A stretch of DNA of 64,000 nucleotides from CAYMUG01 sp964393575. GTDB taxonomy: Bacteria > Patescibacteriota > Minisyncoccia > Spechtbacterales > 2-12-FULL-38-22. The number at the start of each line of letters is the position of its first letter. Positions within the stretch are counted from its first letter, which is position 1. The stretch covers positions 7,141 through 71,140 of the forward strand of contig CAYMUG010000002.1 of the NCBI GenBank assembly GCA_964393575.1. The letters are read 5' to 3'. The notes under the pieces were generated by a model, which had not been told where the DNA came from, did no database searches, and saw only the letters and a list, made by a program, of their open reading frames with translations. Position numbers and translations under genes: made by a program. Of the stretch, positions 26,522 through 35,650 are shown piece after piece.

Positions 26522-28075
26522 CTACGTTCTTTTAAGTACCTGACCTGCCATATTTTTTATCTCTTCGTTGCGAACAGCAATTTTACCGTTGACGATAACG
26601 TGCTTTATGCCTTCGGGGTATTGATACGGATTTTCAAAATTTGCTTTATCCTGCAGTGTATCAGGGCTGAAAATAACAAGATCAGCGTAGTTCCCTTCCT
26701 TTATTATGCCCCGATTTTTTAATTTAATTTTTTCGGCAGGCTTGCCTGTAATTTTTGCTATAGCATCTTCCCAGCCAAGAAGCTCTTTTTCTTTGACGTA
26801 TTCTCGTAAAAATTTAGGCATAGCGCCGAAATATCGGGGATGTACAGACATATCTTTTAATTGTGATTTGGGTTTAATACCTACACTATCAGAGCTAACA
26901 AATGAATCACTGTGTCTAATTCCCTCCTCTACGTTTTCCTCGCTTAAGTTAGGAGTAAATACTATTATACGATTTTCAGAAGCTAAAATTAATTCTATGG
27001 CGATTTGCTCAGGGGACTTCTCCTGATTAGATGCAATTTCTTTTAAAGTTTTTCCGGAATAAGTATTATCTATATCCCCCATAGCAACTATCATATCTCC
27101 TATAGAATAAGGGCTTTCCTGCATTTCTTCTACTATTCTCTTTTGATGTTTTTCATTGCGCAGATATTTAAATATACTCTTATTGCCTTCTTCTGCTACC
27201 CAAGCGGGAAGAAATCTATATAAAACAGAGGCGGTTATAGAATAAGGATAGAGGTCAAAATTAACATTATACTTTCCTGATATAGCGCCTATTACATCTT
27301 CATATTCGTGCCAATAGTTTTTTCCGGCTACCTTCAGGTGCGAAAGTTGCATATTAACACTCGATTTTTCCGCTACCTCAAGTTGTTCGTTTGCAGCGCT
27401 CTTAAACGAATCCGACTCATTTCTTATGTGGCAGGAATAAAGGGCATTGTATTTTGAGACAAGCTCTGCTATTTTTTCCAGCTCATTGCGGTCTGCCGGT
27501 CGTCCGTGTGCGTATCCCAATCCCAAAGAAACACCGAAAGCCCCTTCTTCAAGAGCGCGCTCCATCATTAAAAGCATTTTTTTTGTTTCAACATCGGTAA
27601 GGATACGATGCTCGTCTCCTGCAAAAGCTCTGCGTATTGTAGAATGACCGGCCAACGTAGCTAAATTTATACCGAAAGAGTGTTGTTCTAATTCCTGAAG
27701 ATATTCTTCTAAAGAATTCCAGTTTACGTTTATTTTTTGCGGGTTTCCCCACTTTTGTATAGAATTTACAAAAACTCCGTCCACAAGCGGAGCCAGCGAA
27801 GAGCCGCAATTACCCATTAATGCTGTAGTGATACCCTGCCTCAGTAAATTTTCCTGTGCGGGATTATCAAAAATAGTTATAAAAGCATCAGAATGGTTTA
27901 AAATATCAACAAAACCCGGAGAAACAATACAGTTTTCCGCATCAATTATCTCTTCGTTGGATCTTTCGCGTAAATTGCCTATGTTTATTATCTTACTTCC
28001 CTCTATGCGTAAATCCGCCTGATATTTTTCCTTGCTTCCGCTACCATCTATAATTGTTCCTTTTTTGATAAGCAT
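26522..28075 (-). CDS. N-acyl-D-amino-acid deacylase (amidohydrolase superfamily)
   Basis: 517 residues. 'KGTIIDGSGSKEKYQADLRI' and 'NCIVSPGFVDILNHSDAFIT' open the amidohydrolase fold; 'MGNCGSSLAP' carries the cysteine typical of D-aminoacylases; later 'AGHSTIRRAFAG', 'SCHIRNESD' and 'QLSHLKVAGK' supply metal-binding histidines. The first His of the usual HxH (DxHxH) is replaced: the sequence reads D-I-L-N-H. The family cleaves N-acyl-D-amino acids to D-amino acids in the cytoplasm. In this wall-gene context it may recycle D-amino acids from peptidoglycan, which is inference. Confidence 0.87.
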   Translation of the reverse strand: MLIKKGTIIDGSGSKEKYQADLRIEGSKIINIGNLRERSNEEIIDAENCIVSPGFVDILNHSDAFITIFDNPAQENLLRQGITTALMGNCGSSLAPLVDGVFVNSIQKWGNPQKINVNWNSLEEYLQELEQHSFGINLATLAGHSTIRRAFAGDEHRILTDVETKKMLLMMERALEEGAFGVSLGLGYAHGRPADRNELEKIAELVSKYNALYSCHIRNESDSFKSAANEQLEVAEKSSVNMQLSHLKVAGKNYWHEYEDVIGAISGKYNVNFDLYPYSITASVLYRFLPAWVAEEGNKSIFKYLRNEKHQKRIVEEMQESPYSIGDMIVAMGDIDNTYSGKTLKEIASNQEKSPEQIAIELILASENRIIVFTPNLSEENVEEGIRHSDSFVSSDSVGIKPKSQLKDMSVHPRYFGAMPKFLREYVKEKELLGWEDAIAKITGKPAEKIKLKNRGIIKEGNYADLVIFSPDTLQDKANFENPYQYPEGIKHVIVNGKIAVRNEEIKNMAGQVLKRT

Positions 28076-28150
28076 TACATCTAAAAAGATTAATTATTTT
28101 TATTATACCAAACTTTATACATTCTACCCAATGCTGTAGATAAAATAAAC

Positions 28151-28176
28151 GACCCTCCGACTTGAGTCGGAGGGTC
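28151..28176 (-). terminator. Hairpin terminator downstream of mraY
   Basis: GACCCTCCGACTTGAGTCGG and the following bases form an 11-bp perfect stem. It lies between mraY (ending 28203) and the deacylase (starting 28075), so the deacylase-ftsW-murG group probably has its own promoter. Confidence 0.8.
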
Positions 28177-28202
28177 TGTATTTATGACACAATAGTTATT
28201 AT

Positions 28203-29246
28203 TTAACCTACAAGACCTATTATAATACCAAGTCCTGCGAATACTGCCGATATCACCCAAAAACGCATTACTATTTTGGGTTCACTCCATCCTATGGCCT
28301 GGAAATGATGATGTATGGGCGTGCTCTTAAATAATTTTTTATTAAATACTTTTCTCCAAAATATTTGCAGTATTACAGATGCCGATTCTAAGACCAAAAC
28401 AAATCCGATAAGCGGAAGTACAAATACCTGGTTGGTTAACATAGCAATAACTCCTAATGTTACACCTAAAGACATACTTCCTGTATCTCCCATAAAAAAT
28501 CGTGCCGGGGGTATATTAAACCAAAGAAATGCTAAGAGTGCACCTGCGACAACTATTGTAAAAGCGGCTAATTGGAACATCCCTGCTGCAAATGCAAGGA
28601 TGCCGTAACTTGCAAAAGCAATCATAAGCACACCGCCTGAAAGGCCGTCCAGCCCGTCTGTTTCATTGGTTGAAAAACTGGTTGCGAAAATTATAAATAT
28701 AAAGAAAGGTATATACCAGATACCTATACTAAAGTCTCCTGCAAACGGTATGTGTATTATATCCCAATCAAGTTTAGCCCAGAACCACCATGCCCCCACG
28801 CCGGCAATCAGAGTATATAAGAGCGCCCTTTGTTTCATGCTTATCCCCCCTCCTACCGGACCAAGTTTAAAAATACCCAATAAATCGTCAGCGAGACCTA
28901 CAATTGCAGCAGCAAAAAGTGCGGTTAATGGCAAATATGTTTCTCCTCTATCCAGAAAATTAAACTCTGCCAGGGCGGACCCAGGAAATACTTTATTAAT
29001 TAACCAGAATATTAATACGAGTATACCTACGGTGCCCCATATTAAAATACCACCCATTGTGGGTGTACCTGCTTTGTGTTTGTGCAACTTAGCAAATATA
29101 GGCGCATTAACGCTTTGTCTGATCTGTTTTCCCAGGTTGTATTTATATAGAAAATGCGTTAGTAGAGGAGTAGAAAAAAGAGCAACTACGAACGCAATGG
29201 TCCCCAGCCCGAACATTCGGGCTAATTCAACAATTTGAAGCTCCAT
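28203..29246 (-). CDS. mraY: Phospho-N-acetylmuramoyl-pentapeptide-transferase
   Basis: 347 residues from the ATG at 29246 (MELQIVELARMFG); the longer in-frame option runs into the repeat element. About ten TM helices with the MraY landmarks 'KAGTPTMGG', 'SFSTNETDGLDGLSGG' (catalytic Asp residues), 'FMGDTGSMSLG' and 'TPIHHHFQAIGW' (HHH motif). Makes lipid I from UDP-MurNAc-pentapeptide and undecaprenyl phosphate. The start codon is directly preceded by the palindromic block of the 29250-29388 repeat. Confidence 0.97.
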   Translation of the reverse strand: MELQIVELARMFGLGTIAFVVALFSTPLLTHFLYKYNLGKQIRQSVNAPIFAKLHKHKAGTPTMGGILIWGTVGILVLIFWLINKVFPGSALAEFNFLDRGETYLPLTALFAAAIVGLADDLLGIFKLGPVGGGISMKQRALLYTLIAGVGAWWFWAKLDWDIIHIPFAGDFSIGIWYIPFFIFIIFATSFSTNETDGLDGLSGGVLMIAFASYGILAFAAGMFQLAAFTIVVAGALLAFLWFNIPPARFFMGDTGSMSLGVTLGVIAMLTNQVFVLPLIGFVLVLESASVILQIFWRKVFNKKLFKSTPIHHHFQAIGWSEPKIVMRFWVISAVFAGLGIIIGLVG

Positions 29247-29249
29247 AGA

Positions 29250-29388
29250 TTTGTTCGGCTTCGCCTCCAAAAACATTTAACAATTGACTTTTAACTTTTG
29301 ACTGCGCTCGCTTTGCGAGCGCCCGGAAAATCGCAAAACGATTTTGTCAGGAGTCAGATGTCAAATGTCAGCTGGGCGGAGCGAGCTT
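29250..29388. repeat. Long composite repeat upstream of mraY (copy B)
   Basis: Fills the whole gap between mraY and dacA and reaches the dacA stop codon. It matches 9961-10101 over about 130 bp with scattered substitutions: palindromic block, heptad array, GC hairpin (gctcgctttgcgagc), outward second array. Both copies lie at the same distance from a start codon on the same strand. Confidence 0.82.
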
Positions 29389-30569
29389 TATTCTTTCCAG
29401 ATATACGCCTTTTTTACCCAGTTTAAAAGATTTCGTGTGGCTTCCACTCTATCCTTAGCGTTAAGCGTGGCTACTACCAAGTACTTTTGTTTATTGGGGG
29501 TTTCAGAAAGTACAGTCATAGAAGGACCAGCTTCTTCCGTAAATCCTGTTTTTCCGGCAACTACACCATCGTAAGCATCCAATAGTGCGTTTAAGTTTAT
29601 CCAATAGTGCGTAATATCTTTATTGCTTACTTCCACCGTGGCGTTGGGTTGATTTAAAATCTCCCGTAGCACCTCGTTCTCCCATGCGGCGTACATAATC
29701 TGTGCCACCTCATGGGCTGTAGATATATTTTTTTCGTTTAAACCGGTAGGATCTTCAAAGGAGGTGTTCGTGAGGTTTAACTCTCCTGCTTTTCTGTTCA
29801 TTAATTCTACAAAAGACGGACCTCCTCCGGAGTTATTATTTTCGTCATAATAAGTTTGGAGGGCAACACCGGCATCATTACTGCTTTCAAGGAGTAATGC
29901 TTGCAAAAGTTGTTTTGTGGTCAGCTTTTCACCCTCTATTAACCCCGCTGAATTTCCTCTTGTTTCTATTGCCTCTTCCTGTACTGTTATTTGTTCGTTA
30001 AGATCTAAATTATCCACTACTACCATTGCCGTTACAAGCTTAGAGATGCTGGCAATAGGTCTTGGTTCAGAAATATTTTTACCATACAAAATTCTTTTAG
30101 AGGGAACATCCATGGCAATTGCTGATTCTGCATTTATATCTTTAAACTTTACCCCCCAATTTCTTGCCGGTAAAAGTTCGGGCCGTGAATTAGCTCTTAT
30201 AAAACCCGTAAGAGAAGTTCTGATTTCAGTTGTTTGAGGTAAAAATGCCGGTTTTGTTTTGTATTGTTCCAGGAACTTTTCTCTTTCAGTAAGGCGCAGA
30301 CCTGATAAATGCACCTTCTCTCCTTCCGATTGTTTTTCTCCCGCCCCTTCTTCTGCCTGAGGAGCAACCCTAAGAGATGCAGCCCAATCTTTAACTGTTT
30401 GGTTGCCGTAATACAAAAACCCTAATAACAAAAGCGGAAAAATAACAGCAACAGTAATAATGCTGGCCTTTTTTCTGTGCCTTTTTATGATGTTTGTACT
30501 TTCTCTTACACGGCTTTTTACGAATCTGGCCCGTGCATCAGCTGAATATTTAAGTTTTTTTGTGTCCAT
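29388..30569 (-). CDS. dacA: Serine-type D-alanyl-D-alanine carboxypeptidase (PBP5 family)
   Basis: 393 residues: a basic cytoplasmic N-terminus (~35), TM helix (~36-55), linker, then the S11 peptidase domain. Motifs: 'RPIASISKLVTAMV' (SxxK), 'LLESSNDAGVALQ' (SxN) and 'VVAGKTGFTEEAG' (KTG). Trims the terminal D-Ala from pentapeptides outside the membrane. It is anchored N-terminally rather than by the usual C-terminal amphipathic helix. The start overlaps the aspS 3' end by 20 bp. Confidence 0.95.
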   Translation of the reverse strand: MDTKKLKYSADARARFVKSRVRESTNIIKRHRKKASIITVAVIFPLLLLGFLYYGNQTVKDWAASLRVAPQAEEGAGEKQSEGEKVHLSGLRLTEREKFLEQYKTKPAFLPQTTEIRTSLTGFIRANSRPELLPARNWGVKFKDINAESAIAMDVPSKRILYGKNISEPRPIASISKLVTAMVVVDNLDLNEQITVQEEAIETRGNSAGLIEGEKLTTKQLLQALLLESSNDAGVALQTYYDENNNSGGGPSFVELMNRKAGELNLTNTSFEDPTGLNEKNISTAHEVAQIMYAAWENEVLREILNQPNATVEVSNKDITHYWINLNALLDAYDGVVAGKTGFTEEAGPSMTVLSETPNKQKYLVVATLNAKDRVEATRNLLNWVKKAYIWKE

Positions 30570-31974
30570 TGTTATTTTTATCTTTTACTATTTTAAGCCC
30601 CAATTCTCTTAATTGTTCCGTGCTAACTTCATCGGGAGCATCCATAACCGAAGTTTTAGCAGCTCCTGTCGTGGGAAATGGAACAACCTCTCTAATGCTT
30701 GCCTCTCCCATCATAGCCATCAACCATCGGTCACTAGCGGCAATTCCTCCGTGAGGAGGTACACCGTACTTAAATGCCTCAAGTAAATGTCCGAATTTTT
30801 CCAGGGTTTCCTCTTTGGTGTGCCCCAAAACTTCAAAAACCTTATGAAGAATCTCGGGCTTGTGCGTCCTTACGCTTCCGCCGAACACCTCAGATCCATT
30901 TAGTACAAGGTCATATTGTTCGGCTTTAATATTTAAAATATCCTCTTCATTATCGGAATCTAATTTATTTATATCACTTTTATTGATTCCCGTAAACGGA
31001 TGATGTGTGGAGCTAATTGAACCATCATCAAGTTTTTCAAACATAGGAAAATCCGTGATCCACACATAAGCAAGAGGGTCGTTATCTGCGGAACTTTTTC
31101 TTAAATCAGGAGAATCGGTGCCGTACTTTTCCATTGCCTCTGTATATGTAAGTCGCGGGAAAGGTTTTTCAGCTATTTTTTTACCTATTATCTCTTCTGA
31201 GACAAAGATAACAAGTTCTTCCGTTAACTGTAAAATTTCCTCCTGACTATAAAAAGCAACCTCAATATCAAGCTGCTCAAATTCAAGTAATCTATCCTGC
31301 CGCAGGTCTTCATCGCGGAAATTTCGTGCGAATTGAAAATACTTCTCTACCCCCGCAATCATCAACAGCTGTTTATATTGCTGGGGTGACTGCGGAAGCG
31401 CGTAAAACTCCCCGGGGTAATGCCTGCTCGGTACTAAAAAATCACGCGCGCCCTCCGGTGTGGATTTAGTTAATATAGGTGTATCCACATAGGTAAAACC
31501 TCTCTCGCGCAAAAATTCAGAAACCCCCGCCTTATATTCCTGACGAAGACGCAGCATTTCCCGAAGACGAGGACGGCGTAAATCCAAATATCTGTACTTT
31601 AGCCGCTTTTCTTCTTCTATATCGTAACCGTCTGTATCTAAAGGAAAAGGCGGGGTTTCCGCTTCATTGATAACTTCTAAGTCCTCTACGTTTATCTCAT
31701 ACTCTCCTGTTTTAATGTCTTTATTTACCATATTTTCAGGCCTCTTTTTTACCTCGCCTTGTACTCTTACAACCCACTCCTCGCGTATTGAATCAGCGGC
31801 CTCGTATGCATTATCTTCTTTGGGGGTTACAACAAGCTGCGCCATGCCTTCTTTATCGCGCAGATCAAGAAAAATAAGCTTGCCATGATCACGACGGGAA
31901 TCCACCCATCCCGCAAGCGTAACTTTCTCGCCTTCCCGTTCTGTAATTTGGTTTGTATATATACGGTTCTCCAT
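30550..31974 (-). CDS. aspS: Aspartate--tRNA ligase, compact form without GAD domain
   Basis: 474 residues: N-terminal OB-fold anticodon-binding domain ('VTLAGWVDSRRDHGKLIFLD'), then the class II core with motif 2 'QFARNFRDEDLRQDRLLEFE' and motif 3 'GIAASDRWLMAMMGEASIRE'. Bacterial AspRS is usually near 590 residues because of a GAD insertion. Here 'YGTDSPDLRKSSADNDPLAY' goes straight from the Asp-binding loop to the core, so that insertion is absent. Cannot tell whether it is discriminating or also makes Asp-tRNA-Asn; a tRNA-Asn gene lies at the end of the window. Confidence 0.95.
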   Translation of the reverse strand: MENRIYTNQITEREGEKVTLAGWVDSRRDHGKLIFLDLRDKEGMAQLVVTPKEDNAYEAADSIREEWVVRVQGEVKKRPENMVNKDIKTGEYEINVEDLEVINEAETPPFPLDTDGYDIEEEKRLKYRYLDLRRPRLREMLRLRQEYKAGVSEFLRERGFTYVDTPILTKSTPEGARDFLVPSRHYPGEFYALPQSPQQYKQLLMIAGVEKYFQFARNFRDEDLRQDRLLEFEQLDIEVAFYSQEEILQLTEELVIFVSEEIIGKKIAEKPFPRLTYTEAMEKYGTDSPDLRKSSADNDPLAYVWITDFPMFEKLDDGSISSTHHPFTGINKSDINKLDSDNEEDILNIKAEQYDLVLNGSEVFGGSVRTHKPEILHKVFEVLGHTKEETLEKFGHLLEAFKYGVPPHGGIAASDRWLMAMMGEASIREVVPFPTTGAAKTSVMDAPDEVSTEQLRELGLKIVKDKNNNGHKKT

Positions 31975-32000
31975 TATTATTTGTCATTAGTCATTTATTA

Positions 32001-33575
32001 TTAGTTATCGGTTGTCTCCTCATTATGCGGTTGTTTTTCCGGAATTTCAATGATGATCGTGGTTCCTTCTCCCTTTCCCTCACTTTCCGCTTGTATTGTG
32101 CCGTTATGACCTTCTATTAACATTTTAGCAACATACATTCCCAAGCCGGTTCCGCTGGCTTGTTTTTCTTCTCCTCTGCCCCGCTGAAAACTTTCAAAAA
32201 GATTTTCTTTATCTTCCTTAGTAAGCCCTATTCCTGTATCCTGTACATAGATTTGCACGGTATTTTTAAATTCATCTCTCTTAATGCGCAGTGACACCCC
32301 TCCTTCCTCAGTGTATTTTATAGAGTTGTCCACTAAATTGCCTACCACCTGCTCTATTTTTTCACTGTCCACCTCTACTTCCACCGGTTCCTCCGGCTTG
32401 TTCCAGGTGAAGCTAAGCCCTTTTTCTTCTGCAGGTTTTTTCATTTCACCGACTACAGTATCTATAATTGCGCGTAAGTCCTGTTTTTTAAAGTTAAACT
32501 TAAGTGTGCCCTTCTCGGCACGGGACAAGTTCAAAAAATCTTCCACAAGACGTTGCATATTTTCATTGGAGTGGTACATATTATTTACGACACGCAACTG
32601 CTCTTTGCTTAGCTTTCCGAAGTCGCCCTCGCGAAGCATTGAAATGTATCCCTTCAATACCGTAATCGGGGAACGTAGTTGATGAGAAGCAATAGATAAA
32701 AATTCGGATTTCTTTTCGGATACTTCCTGTAGAGCATTTATTTCTCTTAATGTGCTTCTTACAAGTAAAATACTGATAATAATTACCAATATAAAGAGTC
32801 CTCCGTCAACCAAATATTCTCTGGGTGTATCAGCCAACAGCGCGTTAATGAGAAACACAATAATAAGAAGTGCTGCAAATAACTCTGTAGCTATAACTTT
32901 TATATTGAATAACTGATGTTTGAATATCGCATAAGCAATAGAGGCAACAAATATTAAAACGGATACATTAGCCACCCAATTCAATTCAAAAAAGCCGAAA
33001 TGCGGAGGATATAGGTTGGTAAAAACGGACACCAGAATTGCCAGTGTTGTTCCCACCAAAACATATAAAGCCTGGAGTTTTTTTATACCGGAACTCCGGG
33101 TGTAATATTTATATAAAATCAAAATCCCGGCAGGAAAAAATGTTGAAAAATATAATATATATATCCACGAACCCCAGCCGAAATTTATTATATTTTGTCC
33201 ATTTTCTATATATTCCCCTCCCCTGATTAATACATCCGGCCATATGAATATTACAAGCAGAGGTAAAAAAATAAGAGTTAAAAATATTTTTTGTTTTTTA
33301 GAAATCTTTTCTTTGGTAAATGAAAGGGTGAAATATACATATAATATCGGGATAAGCGAAGCGGTTGTATACAAAATGTGAGCCCAATAAGCTACTGCTT
33401 GGCCTGAATCAGCCGATTGGAAAAACAGCATACTCACAGACCAAGCTATAATAAACAAATCCATTACAAAAAAAACTCTTGCTGATTCTTCTTTTCTGTT
33501 TTTTATAAATGTAACAACTGCCAAAACTGCAATCGCAAAAGTTGCTACACTGATTGTAATGTTAATCAAACTCAT
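32001..33575 (-). CDS. Sensor histidine kinase with N-terminal 7TM domain
   Basis: 524 residues: seven to eight TM helices (~1-275) of the 7TM/histidine-kinase-N-terminal type, then HisKA with the H-box 'SIASHQLRSPITVLKGYISM', and HATPase with N-box 'VVGNLVDNSIKYTEEGG', G1 'IYVQDTGIGL' and G2 'ASGTGLGMYVAKML'. No response regulator is encoded nearby, so its partner is elsewhere. Overlaps the upstream AAR-like gene by 14 bp. The region between its stop and aspS (31975-32012) is another heptad array. Confidence 0.93.
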   Translation of the reverse strand: MSLINITISVATFAIAVLAVVTFIKNRKEESARVFFVMDLFIIAWSVSMLFFQSADSGQAVAYWAHILYTTASLIPILYVYFTLSFTKEKISKKQKIFLTLIFLPLLVIFIWPDVLIRGGEYIENGQNIINFGWGSWIYILYFSTFFPAGILILYKYYTRSSGIKKLQALYVLVGTTLAILVSVFTNLYPPHFGFFELNWVANVSVLIFVASIAYAIFKHQLFNIKVIATELFAALLIIVFLINALLADTPREYLVDGGLFILVIIISILLVRSTLREINALQEVSEKKSEFLSIASHQLRSPITVLKGYISMLREGDFGKLSKEQLRVVNNMYHSNENMQRLVEDFLNLSRAEKGTLKFNFKKQDLRAIIDTVVGEMKKPAEEKGLSFTWNKPEEPVEVEVDSEKIEQVVGNLVDNSIKYTEEGGVSLRIKRDEFKNTVQIYVQDTGIGLTKEDKENLFESFQRGRGEEKQASGTGLGMYVAKMLIEGHNGTIQAESEGKGEGTTIIIEIPEKQPHNEETTDN

Positions 33576-34725
33576 ATCTGTGTTGTATTAACCGAAAAAC
33601 ATTTTCCAGAGTTTTATTTTTTATTACACCTGTATAATTCTGGTATTCTCCTATTTGAAAATCAGAATTTTTAAATAATTTATCTAATTCCTCTATCTTT
33701 GAAAAATCGAGACGACCCAGAGAAAAATGTTTGTCGGTTTTTTGATTGATGGTTAGCAAGACAACTTCGGCAAGACATGAAAAAAGATCGTGTTCGCCGG
33801 CAAGTTCTATATTTGGCTTTACAGTAGTGTTGGGAGAATAAATTATCCCTGCCTCTGTTACAACAATGTCTTTTCTTTGGTTAATTACATCGGGATCAAC
33901 ATCAGAAGGTTGGGCATCGTCCACAACTATTGTGCCCGAACTTAAATTTTCTTTATGCAAAACAAATTTCTCCGCATTAGTAGCTGTAATGATAATATGT
34001 GCTTCTTTTATTTTATTAATATCAAAATGCGTGCTGATTTTTGTTCCCGGGTTTTGTTTTTTTAAACTATCTCTAAGTGCTTTGACTGTTTTTTCTTTAC
34101 GTTTTACGTCAAACAGCATCAACCGATTGAATTTATAATTTGCCAAGAATCTTGAAACATTATTACCCACAGAACCTGCAGCACCAACCACCGCCACATT
34201 AAGCTTTTCTTTCTTTAATTCTCCGCGTTGAATTAAAGAAAGCGTTGTTTCTGCGACCGCCTTAACAGTGGCCGGGTACCCGTTTGTCAGTGAAACAGGA
34301 GATTTCTTTTTTAACGCGGATCCTCCTTTTGTAACCGAGGGAGTAAGAGCGCCTAACCCCGCAATTCTTGCTTCCATCTTAGACCCCAAACGTAATGCCC
34401 TGTGTATCTTTCTCGTAGCAAGGCGGCGGTTTTTTAATATCTGTTCAGGCAAAAGCATAATACCAACGGTCCATCCTGTATATATTGTGTCATTATAGTA
34501 AGCTTTGATTCTATGAACTCTAATCGGCCACATTAACCTGGCTAAAAAATGCAGGAGAAAATCAGGAAATGTTTTAAGCATAGGAAAATGTTTTTCAATA
34601 TCTTTTCTGTGCCTCGGATGGATTATAAAGATAAAATCCGCGCGTTTTGATGGCGCCCGTTTTAACCCATACTCTATAAATAAATCCTCTAAGTTGGTTT
34701 TGAAAAATTTAATAATCTGTTTCAT
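33562..34725 (-). CDS. Homologue of cyanobacterial long-chain acyl-ACP reductase (AAR)
   Basis: 387 residues. It follows the cyanobacterial aldehyde-forming acyl-ACP reductase along most of its length: 'ADFIFIIHPRHRKDIEKHFP' at the start; 'GIMLLPEQILKNRRLATRKI' and 'RIAGLGALTPSVT' in the middle; 'SLTNGYPATVKAV' at the TTGN-type motif; the Rossmann loop 'VAVVGAAGSVGNNVSRFL' (~177-194); 'IIITATN'; and 'LFSCLAEVVLL' with Cys317 where AAR has its acyl-thioester cysteine. AAR reduces acyl-ACP or acyl-CoA to fatty aldehyde with NADPH. Lies between plsC (0 bp) and a sensor kinase (overlap), so a lipid-head or ether-lipid role is plausible but inferred. A quinate/shikimate-dehydrogenase-like enzyme is the alternative. 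Confidence 0.75.
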   Translation of the reverse strand: MKQIIKFFKTNLEDLFIEYGLKRAPSKRADFIFIIHPRHRKDIEKHFPMLKTFPDFLLHFLARLMWPIRVHRIKAYYNDTIYTGWTVGIMLLPEQILKNRRLATRKIHRALRLGSKMEARIAGLGALTPSVTKGGSALKKKSPVSLTNGYPATVKAVAETTLSLIQRGELKKEKLNVAVVGAAGSVGNNVSRFLANYKFNRLMLFDVKRKEKTVKALRDSLKKQNPGTKISTHFDINKIKEAHIIITATNAEKFVLHKENLSSGTIVVDDAQPSDVDPDVINQRKDIVVTEAGIIYSPNTTVKPNIELAGEHDLFSCLAEVVLLTINQKTDKHFSLGRLDFSKIEELDKLFKNSDFQIGEYQNYTGVIKNKTLENVFRLIQHRYEFD

Positions 34726-35367
34726 CTATATATTTGATAATTCTTCCACGCTTTTCCATACTTGAGCGCTGATTTGCTTGTAATCTTCTTCAGAAGAGTG
34801 AGTATATTTGAAAGGTACTCCGACCTTTATTGTAATATTCCTTTTTCGGAAAATTACTTCCTTCAACCTCATATTGATTCCGCCTTGAATATAAACAGGG
34901 ATAACTAAAGGATTGCTATGTTTAATAAGATAACCAACACCTCGTCTTGCCTTTCGTTTGCGCCCACGATTAGTTTTTGTTCTGCGTCCTTGCGGAAACA
35001 TACCCACCACGCCGTTGTTATGTAAAATTTGCAGCGATTCCTGCAATGCACTCTCTATGCCTATTCTCTTATCTAATTTTAAACTTCCATATATCCATAT
35101 TATTTGACCCTTAACAGGCACTCTAAACAATTTATCGTGAGCAAGATGCCTAACAGGAAATAGGTTCGGAAAAGCAACACTCAGCATAAAAGGGTCCGCC
35201 CAGCTTACATGGTTTGATATTATAAGTACAGGTTGCCTGCCCTCTTTTAACTTTTTAGTTGTGGACTCATCTTCGTATACCGCTTTCCAGTTTAAAAAAA
35301 ATCGAAAAATTCCCCGCGAGATCCTCCAGGTGGTTTTATACATAAATTTTGCTATCCAATATCTCAT
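34726..35367 (-). CDS. plsC: 1-acyl-glycerol-3-phosphate acyltransferase (PlsC family)
   Basis: 213 residues from the ATG at 35367 (MRYWIAKFMYK); a GTG 12 codons upstream is also possible. Motifs: 'LIISNHVSWADPF' (NHxxxxD catalytic), 'KLDKR', 'VVGMFPQGRRTK' (glycerol-phosphate binding, here FPQGR for FPEGT) and 'NPLVIPVYIQGG'. Acylates lysophosphatidic acid at the membrane. It directly precedes the AAR-like gene, which suggests the two share an acyl donor or a lipid product. Confidence 0.9.
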   Translation of the reverse strand: MRYWIAKFMYKTTWRISRGIFRFFLNWKAVYEDESTTKKLKEGRQPVLIISNHVSWADPFMLSVAFPNLFPVRHLAHDKLFRVPVKGQIIWIYGSLKLDKRIGIESALQESLQILHNNGVVGMFPQGRRTKTNRGRKRKARRGVGYLIKHSNPLVIPVYIQGGINMRLKEVIFRKRNITIKVGVPFKYTHSSEEDYKQISAQVWKSVEELSNI

Positions 35368-35583
35368 CTTTCGCAAACCTATTATTTTCTTACATTTTAC
35401 CACAAACTATCCTAAAATTTTATCTGAAAATAGGGTTTTTGTTTGAAGTAAATTGTTTATCGTATGAATAGTTCCTCTATATTCCTCCTATATTAGTACT
35501 GCCTGTCAGATATTTTCATATTGATATATATAAATACCTTCTTAGTGGCATCTTTAACAAGCTATTGAGCTATTACGAGTATA

Positions 35584-35613
35584 TTGACAAATATCTCTCG
35601 TTACCATTAAGAT
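35584..35613 (+). promoter_or_regulatory. Promoter of the graspetide-type locus
   Basis: TTGACA (35584-35589) and TAAGAT (35608-35613) separated by 18 bp, about 40 bp ahead of the precursor ATG. The 200 bp further upstream (35400-35583) are AT-rich with no gene visible. Confidence 0.65.
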
Positions 35614-35650
35614 GATGGGGTGCCCTGTATGCGGACCTTAGGAGCGTGTC

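Noticed and set aside
28666..29238. 190-codon plus-strand frame opposite mraY
   Set aside because: Shadow of the conserved mraY coding sequence.
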